Positions 1 through 7,468 of a stretch of 10,475 nucleotides of DNA are shown piece by piece. The notes under the pieces were generated by a model, which worked only from the letters and a program-made list of their open reading frames with translations, ran no database searches and was not told where the DNA came from. Position 1 is the first letter of the stretch. Each line of letters begins with the position of its first letter. The stretch is taken from NCBI GenBank assembly GCA_021794775.1, contig JAJYQG010000167.1, positions 1-10,475 on the forward strand. The letters run 5' to 3'. Source of the DNA: Pseudomonadota bacterium. GTDB taxonomy: Bacteria; Pseudomonadota; Gammaproteobacteria; Burkholderiales; Ferrovaceae. Position numbers and translations under genes: made by a program.

Positions 1-563
1 GAACTCATCGGCACCGACAGCTTGAGCACCCCACGCACGGCATTGACCGGGGACTCATCGTAACCGTGGCACGTCAGGCATGGGGCCTCGATGCGAATCG
101 GCAGCAACAAGGTCAGACGGTCACCCTGAATGACCTTGCTTTCGCGCCCAGCGGAAGCCTGGGCAAAGAGCGATGCCAGTTGAGGGACAATGGTGGTGGG
201 TTTGAAGTCGCGGTCATGGTGTTCGAAATGCGGATTGCCCAACCAATGGTTGACGCGGTCGATGGTCTCGTTATCGACAAAGGCTTCCGTACCGTTGCGA
301 CGATAAATGCTGACATCGTCAAAACCCGTTGTACGCCGTACACGTTGCAACCAATCGTGGGCGATCGGGCCTTCCCCGGAAAGCATGATGGCTTTCAGGC
401 TGGCTTCCAGCGCCAGGGCCGACTGCTCGGTGGATTGCTCAGCCTGTTGCATTGCATTTTGACGCTGTATCCGGTCAAGCCACGTCAAGCCACCGGCCAG
501 CAGCAAGGCCAGCACGAGTGCCAGAATAAGAGACAAACGCATACCCAACCGAGATCCCCACAT
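1..563 (-). CDS. Membrane sensor with periplasmic CXXCH haem-c domain (3' end outside window)
   Basis: This open frame starts at ATG 563-561 and runs without a stop to the left edge (187 residues visible). A purine-rich ribosome site (AGGGGGAG) ends 6 nt before the ATG. Residues 10-28 form a hydrophobic segment after an Arg-containing N-terminus, so this is a signal anchor. A region rich in Q, E and A (about 33-57) follows, then a periplasmic-type domain of about 130 residues containing CLTCH (C162-H166), the CXXCH motif for covalent haem c. The domain ends in VRGVLKLSVPMS, a strand typical of PAS/Cache-like sensor folds just before a second membrane helix. The domain resembles the one in the chemoreceptor at 1335-2936: an ML-G motif after the first helix, a strand with SIYR versus LRLIR, and CXXCH followed by a closing strand. 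The gene lies 38 nt after the response regulator stop, so they are probably co-transcribed. The output domain (histidine kinase, chemoreceptor, GGDEF or other) is beyond the window and unknown. Haem attachment is inferred from the motif only. Confidence 0.85.
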   Translation of the reverse strand, partial: MWGSRLGMRLSLILALVLALLLAGGLTWLDRIQRQNAMQQAEQSTEQSALALEASLKAIMLSGEGPIAHDWLQRVRRTTGFDDVSIYRRNGTEAFVDNETIDRVNHWLGNPHFEHHDRDFKPTTIVPQLASLFAQASAGRESKVIQGDRLTLLLPIRIEAPCLTCHGYDESPVNAVRGVLKLSVPMS

Positions 564-601
564 GCAACGCTCCCCCTATGTTTCCTTTCTACTCAATCGC
601 C

Positions 602-1192
602 TTAGGCAGCCGACCATGGCAGGCAAGCACCGAGCACATCCAGCAACCTGCTCGCCGAAATGGGTTTGGGCAGCAAGGCCGCCACGCCTGCTGCACGAAC
701 GGCGTGTTTTACCTTCACATCGTCATAGGCCGCGGTGACCACCACAATGGCCATCCCGTCCAAAGAACGTTCTTCACGAATGCTCTGGATCACTTCCAGA
801 CCATTGGGTTTCGGCATATGGATATCCAGAATCAGCACATCCGGTTGCCAGGATCCAATGCGCATCAATGCGGTATAACCATCGTGGGCGCACTGAAAGT
901 CGACATTGAACTCCGAATTGTCCAAAATAGCCTGACATAACAAACAGATGGCCGGATCATCGTCCACCGCCAAAACACGGCCCCGTTTGACCCGTGCCTT
1001 GTCCCCTGCCTCCTGATCGGGCGCATTCATGCCCTTCTCCCTCATGAAGCTGTAAAGGTCATCGTTGGCAATGCGCCAATGCCCCCCTGGGGTACATAAC
1101 CCTCGTAAAGCTCCACAGCCTATCCAGCGCTTGACGGTATTTACCCCCACCCCCAATATGCGCGCCGCCTCCCCGGTTGTCAGATATGTCAC
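602..1192 (-). CDS. Response regulator with N-terminal MerR/excisionase-like HTH and C-terminal receiver domain
   Basis: Predicted protein of 196 residues starting at GTG 1192-1190, preceded by AGGAG with 7 nt spacing. The frame could be extended to a TTG at 1207, but that TTG overlaps the ribosome site, so I prefer GTG. Residues 1-50 (TYLTTGEAARILGVGVNTVK, then RW and CTPGGHWRI) form a winged helix-turn-helix of the MerR/excisionase (BldC-like) type that should bind DNA. After a charged linker (about 55-70), residues 71-190 form a CheY-like receiver domain: acidic triad D77-D79, phosphoacceptor D123 in LILDIHMPKPNG, T153 and K176 in LLPKP. All residues needed for phosphotransfer are present. 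The order, DNA-binding domain first and receiver last, is the reverse of OmpR and NarL regulators. It is encoded directly before the haem sensor at 1-563, which may be its partner if that sensor is a kinase; the output domain is not visible. It sits beside a divergent promoter that it may control (inference). Confidence 0.9.
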   Translation of the reverse strand: MTYLTTGEAARILGVGVNTVKRWIGCGALRGLCTPGGHWRIANDDLYSFMREKGMNAPDQEAGDKARVKRGRVLAVDDDPAICLLCQAILDNSEFNVDFQCAHDGYTALMRIGSWQPDVLILDIHMPKPNGLEVIQSIREERSLDGMAIVVVTAAYDDVKVKHAVRAAGVAALLPKPISASRLLDVLGACLPWSAA

Positions 1193-1220
1193 GGTCAATC
1201 TCCTCAAGCATGACGGTCAT
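1191..1220. promoter_or_regulatory. Candidate operator: repeated ACGGTCA and ATGAC-G-GTCAT palindrome
   Basis: The heptamer ACGGTCA occurs at 1191-1197 and again at 1213-1219, a start-to-start distance of 22 bp (two helical turns). The second copy is inside the inverted repeat ATGAC-G-GTCAT (1210-1220), which touches the leftward -10 element. A factor bound here would cover the -10 and the start codon of the response regulator. The adjacent HTH-receiver protein is the obvious candidate binder, but that is inference. Confidence 0.35.
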
Positions 1221-1247
1221 TATAATGTATAATTTGGACGTTTTGAA
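1219..1247 (-). promoter_or_regulatory. Sigma-70-type promoter for the leftward regulator-sensor operon
   Basis: On the minus strand a perfect -10 TATAAT (1224-1219) lies exactly 17 bp from a -35-like TTCAAA (1247-1242, 4 of 6 matches to TTGACA). Transcription would begin around 1212, close to the GTG start at 1192, giving a leader of about 20 nt that contains AGGAG. The -10 is part of the self-complementary ATTATAAT (1219-1226), so a rightward TATAAT overlaps it. Identification is by pattern only. Confidence 0.55.
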
Positions 1248-1262
1248 TAATTTGTGTAGAAT
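1234..1262 (+). promoter_or_regulatory. Weak candidate promoter for the rightward chemoreceptor operon
   Basis: A -10-like TAGAAT (1257-1262, 5 of 6) lies 17 bp from TTGGAC (1234-1239, only the TTG matches). Two perfect TATAAT hexamers also occur at 1221-1226 and 1228-1233 but have no recognisable -35 at usual spacing. No sigma-28 flagellar-type promoter (TAAA-N15-GCCGATAA) was seen. The assignment is tentative. The first plausible start codon with a good ribosome site is at 1335, so the leader would be about 65 nt. Confidence 0.25.
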
Positions 1263-1334
1263 GGATATCAATGTTTGGTGATGCCTGAGCCAAACCTGTC
1301 GGAATCGACCCCGCCGTCAAGGAGAAACCCCGTC

Positions 1335-2936
1335 ATGAAAAACTCGATTGCCACCAAAGTTCAATGGATTGTTCAATCCATTCTGCTGCTGGTGGGCATC
1401 ACGGTGGCCATATCTTTCTACAGCCTCGAACGAAACTCCATCCGCCTCGGCGAGCGCAACAAGATCATCGCTCTGGCAGACGGTGTCATCAACGGAGCCA
1501 ACATGTTGATGCTCAACGGAATTATATCAGATGTCTCGCAACGCAAACTGTTCATCCAAAAGATGGGGTCAACGGAACACATCAAGTCCTTGCGCCTGAT
1601 TCGCAACAAGCTGGTTCAGGCCCAATTCGGCCAGGGGTTGCCCGAAGAACAGCCAGCCGCCACCGATGAGCGACAATCGCTCGACGACGGCGTGATGCGC
1701 TTCACCATCGAAGGAAACGTGATGCATGGTATCGTTCCGTATACGGAGAGCCACAATTTCAGGGGCACCGATTGCCTGATGTGCCACGTCGTTCCCCTGG
1801 GCTACCACAATGGCGCCTCCGTCATCGATCTCGATATTTCCGAGGATCAGCGTGCGCTGAGCGAGCTCGCCATGACCTCTGCCGTCGTCGTTCTGGTGGT
1901 GCAGGTGACCATTTGGTTCCTGATTCATCTGTTTCTCAACAAGCTGGTTACCGTTCCGGCACGGCGCATGCAAAGCACCATTCAGGAGATCGCCCAGACG
2001 GGAGATTTTACCCGTCGCGCCTCCATTCAGAGTGACGATGAAATAGGCCAAACCAGCAGTGCTTTCAATGCGTTGATGGAAAGTCTGCAACAATCGTTTC
2101 ATCAGATCCACGATGGCATCGAAAGCCTGGCCGAGGCCTCCCATGCCCTATCCTCCTCATCGCATCATGTTGCCAGCGGCTCAGCCCAGCAAAGTGTTGC
2201 GACCTCGGCAATGGCCACCACCATCGAGCAGATCGTCGTCGGCATTGAGCGCATTTCCGGTGAAAGCCAGGAAACCATGCAACTGTCGCAGCATTCCGGC
2301 TCCCTGTCGGAAACCGGCAACAAAATCATTCACCGTGTTTCCGGAGAAATGAAAAAGATCGCCAACATTGCCAAGACTACGTCTCAATCCATTGAAAACC
2401 TGGGCGAACAATCGACTCAGATCTCTTCCATCGTGGACGTCATTCGGGAAATTGCCGCCCAAACCAACCTCCTCGCCCTGAATGCCGCCATCGAAGCAGC
2501 GCGGGCTGGAGAATCCGGTCGAGGGTTTGCCGTGGTTGCCGATGAGGTGCGCAACCTTGCCGAAAGAACCAGTGCGGCCACAACCCAGGTGGCCCTCATG
2601 ATCGACACCATCCAGAAAGCCTCCCTATCTTCGGTGGCCAGTATGACGACCATGGTGGCGCAGGTTCACGATGGCGTCAGTCTGGCCGAGCAGGCGGGCG
2701 AAGCCATCAATCAGATCACCCAGCAATCCGGACAGGCTGCTACATCGGTGGGCAAAATTTCGACCGCGCTGGTGGAACAAACGACGGCGAGCAATACGAT
2801 CGCCGAACATATCAGCCATATTTCCCAACTGACCGAGCATAACAATGCAGCGGCTGAAACAACCGCCCAGGCTGCCGATCAACTCCAGAAGCTGGCCGAT
2901 GATATGCGCACCGCCATCAATCGTTTCAAAATTTGA
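1335..2936 (+). CDS. Methyl-accepting chemotaxis protein with periplasmic CXXCH haem-c sensor domain
   Basis: Predicted chemoreceptor of 533 residues. I choose ATG 1335 because AAGGAG (1319-1324) lies 10 nt upstream and the product begins [11 protein letters not shown], a typical receptor N-terminus. In-frame starts from 1275 would add about 20 polar residues and lack a ribosome site. Layout: membrane helix about 11-30; periplasmic domain about 31-175 with CLMCH (C147-H151); second helix about 178-201; HAMP about 202-255; cytoplasmic coiled-coil signalling domain about 256-530. The hairpin tip is the highly conserved [20 protein letters not shown] near 372-391, followed by [16 protein letters not shown], which contacts CheA/CheW in this family. 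Each arm is roughly 135-140 residues. There is no C-terminal CheR/CheB-binding pentapeptide; the protein ends NRFKI. The periplasmic domain resembles that of the divergent sensor. Haem-c-bearing chemoreceptors are known in Geobacter (GSU0582, GSU0935), so a redox, oxygen or NO ligand is plausible, not shown. It is likely co-transcribed with the HD-GYP gene. Confidence 0.93.
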   Translation: MKNSIATKVQWIVQSILLLVGITVAISFYSLERNSIRLGERNKIIALADGVINGANMLMLNGIISDVSQRKLFIQKMGSTEHIKSLRLIRNKLVQAQFGQGLPEEQPAATDERQSLDDGVMRFTIEGNVMHGIVPYTESHNFRGTDCLMCHVVPLGYHNGASVIDLDISEDQRALSELAMTSAVVVLVVQVTIWFLIHLFLNKLVTVPARRMQSTIQEIAQTGDFTRRASIQSDDEIGQTSSAFNALMESLQQSFHQIHDGIESLAEASHALSSSSHHVASGSAQQSVATSAMATTIEQIVVGIERISGESQETMQLSQHSGSLSETGNKIIHRVSGEMKKIANIAKTTSQSIENLGEQSTQISSIVDVIREIAAQTNLLALNAAIEAARAGESGRGFAVVADEVRNLAERTSAATTQVALMIDTIQKASLSSVASMTTMVAQVHDGVSLAEQAGEAINQITQQSGQAATSVGKISTALVEQTTASNTIAEHISHISQLTEHNNAAAETTAQAADQLQKLADDMRTAINRFKI

Positions 2937-2957
2937 CCGCGAGGCAAGAGGCTCAAC

Positions 2958-4036
2958 ATGAATCCTCAGAAGGAACATTGGATCGGCGACGTCCGCAGCC
3001 GTGTGCTTATCGTCGACGACGATCCATCCACGCGTTGCCTCATCGTAGCCCTGCTGCAACAGGAGAACCTCGAAACAGCCTCAGTCGCCAGTGGTGATCA
3101 GGCCATCCAGCTGGTCAAACAGTTCAAACCCCATCTGATTCTGCTTGACCTCATGATGCCTGGCATGACCGGTTACAAAGTCGTCAAGACCCTCAAGGGT
3201 GACCCTGAAACCCGGCTGATCCCCATCATACTCGTCAGCGCACTGGAAGATCGTGCCTCACGCCTGCAAGGTTTGCAGGCTGGCGCCGAAGAGTTTTTGA
3301 CCAAGCCCATCGATCATCTGGATTTGCAAATCAGGGTAAGCAACTTATTGAGACTAAAAAAATTCAATGAGTTTCTGGAGAATCATAATCAAATACTTGA
3401 ATTCAGGGTCCAGGAACGCACCCGTGCTTTGCAGGATTCTTTCGTGGAATCGATTTCAACCCTGATTCGGGCGGCGGAGTTCCGTGACGATGAAACCGGC
3501 GACCATGTACGCCGCATCAGCTGCTACAGCCTCGAACTGGCCCAGCATATGGGCATGGATGCAACCTTCTGTGACCTGATCTATCATGCAAGCCCGATGC
3601 ACGACATCGGCAAGATTGGCGTGCCGGATCATATCCTGCTGAAAAAAGGCGGATTCGACGCCGAGGAATGGGCCATCATGAAAAGCCACACGACCATGGG
3701 TGCCCAGATTCTCCTCAACAACTCATCCCCTTACCTCAAAATGGGGCATGACATTGCCCAGTTTCACCATGAACGTTGGGATGGCAGCGGTTACCCCCAT
3801 GGCCATAAGGGAGAAGCCATCCCCTTATCGGCACGCATCATGCAACTGGCTGATGTTTACGATGCGCTGCGCAGCGTGCGCCCTTACAAGCCGGCTTTCG
3901 ACCACCAACAGACCCTTGAAATCATCGGCAAGGGCGATGGCCGCACCCTGCCGGAACATTTTGATCCCGATGTGCTGGAGGCTTTTTGCCGTCGTGCCGA
4001 AGCCATGGAGGAAATCTTTGCCTCCAGCGATCATAA

Positions 4037-4049
<13 letters not shown>
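2958..4049 (+). CDS. Receiver-HD-GYP response regulator, probable c-di-GMP phosphodiesterase
   Basis: Predicted cytoplasmic protein of 363 residues. An AGAGG ribosome site lies 6 nt before ATG 2958, and the gene starts 21 nt after the chemoreceptor stop. Residues 13-130 form a CheY-like receiver domain: acidic cluster D20-D22, phosphoacceptor D64 in [11 protein letters not shown]94 in ILVSA and K116 in LTKP. A helical, probably coiled-coil linker (about 131-162) leads to an HD-GYP domain (about 163-350). Metal and catalytic residues are visible: E179 and H183 in [10 protein letters not shown]215-D216 in [11 protein letters not shown]244, H270-H271, the signature DGSGYP (275-280) and D299 in LADVYDAL. 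The full set suggests an active enzyme that hydrolyses c-di-GMP when phosphorylated. Pairing with a chemoreceptor suggests that the haem signal affects both swimming direction and second-messenger level; this is inference. No cognate kinase is visible in the rightward operon. The linker is encoded by an AT-rich stretch with a run of seven A (3356-3362). Confidence 0.95.
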
Positions 4050-5376
<1,327 letters not shown>

Positions 5377-6351
5377 TCAGAATTTTGTGATCACGGGCAG
5401 CAAGGCCTTGAGGTCAAGACTGAACCCGACGGCAGGACGGGACTGCCCAAAAATCATGCCGATTTCATCGTACCGCCCGCCCCGTGCAATGGCCGAGGGG
5501 AAAAGACGGTGGTAAAGGGAAAACACCAAGCCGCTGTGGTAGTGGTAACCACGCAGCTCCGCCAAGTCGAACGACAGGGCTCCATGATGACCCAAGCGCT
5601 GAGCCACAGCTCCCAGCACCTGAAAAACCTCATCCCGGTCTTCCCAATCGGCGTACAGCTCCGTTGCACGTTCCAGAACCTCGGCAGCCGGCCCATTCAG
5701 TGCGCATAAGGTGCGAAAACGGGTGCGCCACGGTTCCGGTACGCTCATCGACCATGCCGTCAAACCAGGGATGTCGCGGCGCTTGAGATAATCCAGCAGT
5801 TGTCTTTCCTGTCCATCGTCGAGCTCGGCCTGCCGTACGAGGCGACGGCACAGTTCCACTTGACCGACGTCCACCTGAAACCCGGAAATGCCCAAGGCAT
5901 CCAGACAGCGCAGCAGAACGCCCAGCATTTCCAGATCGCCTTCCACGCCGGCGATGCCGTAGAGTTCAGCCCCAACCTGAAAGGGTTCGCGGGTATGGGA
6001 ACCATTTTCGGGACGGGTATGCAACACGGGCCCTGCATAGCAGAGACGGTTGGTCCCTTGGTGATCCATGCCATGGGCATCGATGCGGGCAGCTTGCAAA
6101 GTCATGTCGGCACGGATGCCCATCTGTCGCCCGGACAACGGATCGGGCAGACGGAAGGTGAGCGCCTCACGCTCATCGTGCGCGTCTTCCATGTCCAAGG
6201 ATTCGGTGAATTCAACCAGTGGCGGCATCACCAACTGGTAACCGGCCTCACGCAACGTGTCCAACATCACACGCCGAGCCTGCTCCAAGCGCCACGCCGC
6301 TTCCGGCAACAAATCTTCAATATGTTCTGGTAACAACCAACGATACGTCAT
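5377..6351 (-). CDS. hisZ: ATP phosphoribosyltransferase regulatory subunit HisZ (short form)
   Basis: HisZ is a histidyl-tRNA synthetase paralogue with no aminoacylation role. It pairs with short-form HisG to make the first enzyme of histidine biosynthesis and confers histidine feedback. The product is 324 residues from ATG 6351-6349, with GAGGGG just before it; the frame extends upstream into yjeT, but only this start gives the conserved N-terminus MTYRWLLPEHIEDLLP. Class II synthetase-like features are visible: the N-terminal LLPEAAWRLEQARR helix, VMPPLVEF (41-48), the motif 2 area FRLPD to REPFQVGAELYG (66-132), the substrate-loop equivalent RGYHYHSGLVF (267-277), GGRYDEIG (291-298) and the motif 3-like RPAVGFSLDL (305-314). 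It ends ten residues later with no anticodon-binding domain, as expected for HisZ. Many HisZ proteins are roughly 380 residues, so this appears to lack a C-terminal tail. It implies that the genome carries short HisG elsewhere. Confidence 0.93.
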   Translation of the reverse strand: MTYRWLLPEHIEDLLPEAAWRLEQARRVMLDTLREAGYQLVMPPLVEFTESLDMEDAHDEREALTFRLPDPLSGRQMGIRADMTLQAARIDAHGMDHQGTNRLCYAGPVLHTRPENGSHTREPFQVGAELYGIAGVEGDLEMLGVLLRCLDALGISGFQVDVGQVELCRRLVRQAELDDGQERQLLDYLKRRDIPGLTAWSMSVPEPWRTRFRTLCALNGPAAEVLERATELYADWEDRDEVFQVLGAVAQRLGHHGALSFDLAELRGYHYHSGLVFSLYHRLFPSAIARGGRYDEIGMIFGQSRPAVGFSLDLKALLPVITKF

Positions 6352-6358
6352 GACCCCC

Positions 6359-6562
6359 TCACCCATTGCCTGTGCTTGCCCATACCACCGTCTGAAACAG
6401 GACCACCCCGACAAAAATTGCCGCAAAACCCATTCCACGAATCTGACGATCGTTCATGCGCGCCATTTTACCCACCGTATTGCGCCAGGAATGGGGCAAA
6501 AGAAAGGGCAGAATGCCTTCCAGCACCAACAACAACCCCACGGTCCTCAAGACACTTTCCAT
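6359..6562 (-). CDS. yjeT: Small inner-membrane protein of the DUF2065 (YjeT) family
   Basis: This 67-residue protein has two hydrophobic segments, about residues 5-24 (VLRTVGLLLVLEGILPFLLP) and about 44-62 (GMGFAAIFVGVVLFQTVVWA). They are joined by a basic loop with the family's conserved W, R and M residues (SWRNTVGKMARMNDRQIRG). Length, topology and position directly after hflC match E. coli YjeT, which is also between hflC and purA. The start ATG 6562-6560 lies only 3 nt after the hflC stop and has no strong ribosome site, so translation is probably coupled to hflC. The stop is 7 nt before the hisZ start. Function is unknown; the conserved linkage suggests a connection to the HflKC-FtsH membrane complex (inference). 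Confidence 0.9.
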   Translation of the reverse strand: MESVLRTVGLLLVLEGILPFLLPHSWRNTVGKMARMNDRQIRGMGFAAIFVGVVLFQTVVWASTGNG

Positions 6563-6565
6563 GGG

Positions 6566-7468
6566 TCAATGGCGACCAGAAGGGGCGGATTTGGCGCTGC
6601 CCCCTGGCGGGTTGGTGAAATAGCGGAAGAACTCGGACGATGGATCCAGAATCAACACATCGGCACGACTCTTGAATCCGAGCTGGTAGTTCTCCAGACT
6701 GCGATAGAAAGCGTAAAACTCCGGGTTCTTGCCATAAGCCTGGCTGTAAATGGCAGCTGCCTTGGCATCCCCCCCCCCCTTGATTTCCTGAGCTTCACGA
6801 AAAGCATCCGCCAGAATCACTTCCCGTTGCCGGTCGGCATCGGCTCGAATCTTTTCGGCCTCGCCGGCACCGGTGGAGCGCAATTCGTTGGCGACGCGCT
6901 TGCGCTCCGCCTCCATACGCCGATACACCGAATCGGTCACTTCAGGCGGCAGTTCGACACGCCGAATGCGCACATCGAGAACCTTCACACCAATTTGCCG
7001 GGCGTCATTTTCAGCACGGTCACGCATCGACTCCATGATCGTTTCGCGCTCTCCCGACACTGCCTCATGAACGGTGCGCTTGGCAAATGCTGCGCGCAGA
7101 TCGTCGTTGACCGTCTGCGTCAAACGTACCTGAGCACGACGCTCATCGCCCCCGACACTGACGTAGAACTGCTTCGGATCGCTCACTTGCCACTTCACGA
7201 AATAGTCCACCAGCAAAGGCTTTTTTTCGGCGGTGATGAAGCGTTCGGGATCGTTGTTGTCGATCGTCCGGATGCGCCGGTCAAAGTAACGCACATTCTG
7301 CAACAGGGGAGCTTTGACGTAGAGCCCCGGTTCCATGCGCTCCGCCACCACCTCACCCAACTGGAACACCAGCGCATACTGAGTCTGATTGACCATGTAA
7401 AACAAGTTGGAGACCAGCAACAGCAGGGCAATCAGAGCCACCGCAATGACGCTCACGGAGCGGTTCAT
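6566..7468 (-). CDS. hflC: FtsH modulator HflC (SPFH/band 7 protein)
   Basis: HflC forms a large membrane-anchored complex with HflK that encloses the FtsH protease and modulates its activity. The product is 300 residues: an N-terminal membrane helix (about 5-26), an SPFH/band 7 domain (about 25-190; YALVFQLGEVV, DVRIRRVELPPEV), a charged helix (about 185-235; RMEAERKRVANELRSTGAGEAEKI) and the conserved C-terminal part AAIYSQAYGKNPEFYAFYRSLENY (visible at about 238-261), then DVLILDPSSEFFRYF. The start ATG overlaps the hflK stop in ATGA, with GGGAGG 7 nt upstream. The usual RGEGDA motif reads KGGGDA here, because a Glu codon has become GGG, creating a run of 11 G on the coding strand (6779-6769). 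The frame is intact in this sequence. The C-terminal tail is Ser, Gly and Pro rich. Confidence 0.97.
   Translation of the reverse strand: MNRSVSVIAVALIALLLLVSNLFYMVNQTQYALVFQLGEVVAERMEPGLYVKAPLLQNVRYFDRRIRTIDNNDPERFITAEKKPLLVDYFVKWQVSDPKQFYVSVGGDERRAQVRLTQTVNDDLRAAFAKRTVHEAVSGERETIMESMRDRAENDARQIGVKVLDVRIRRVELPPEVTDSVYRRMEAERKRVANELRSTGAGEAEKIRADADRQREVILADAFREAQEIKGGGDAKAAAIYSQAYGKNPEFYAFYRSLENYQLGFKSRADVLILDPSSEFFRYFTNPPGGSAKSAPSGRH
6769..6779. repeat. Homopolymer tract of 11 C (11 G on the coding strand) within hflC
   Basis: Eleven consecutive C on the plus strand encode the end of K230, G231-G233 and the start of D234 of HflC. A one-base gain or loss would shift the frame and remove about 65-70 C-terminal residues. 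The tract is unusually long for a housekeeping gene. It may be a slippage-prone site or, less interestingly, a spot where length is easily misread. Confidence 0.9.

Noticed and set aside
66..605. Plus-strand open frame of 179 codons at the left edge
   Set aside because: The opposite strand gives an uninterrupted sensor with a membrane helix, CXXCH and a good ribosome site, which explains this stretch better.
1059..1271. Small minus-strand frame of 70 codons upstream of and overlapping the response regulator
   Set aside because: It would begin upstream of the leftward promoter and read through the HTH coding region in another frame. No family likeness or ribosome site.
1275..1334. N-terminal extension of the chemoreceptor from TTG 1275, GTG 1278 or ATG 1281
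   Set aside because: These starts have no ribosome site, the encoded residues are polar and proline-rich, and ATG 1335 has AAGGAG upstream and a typical receptor N-terminus.
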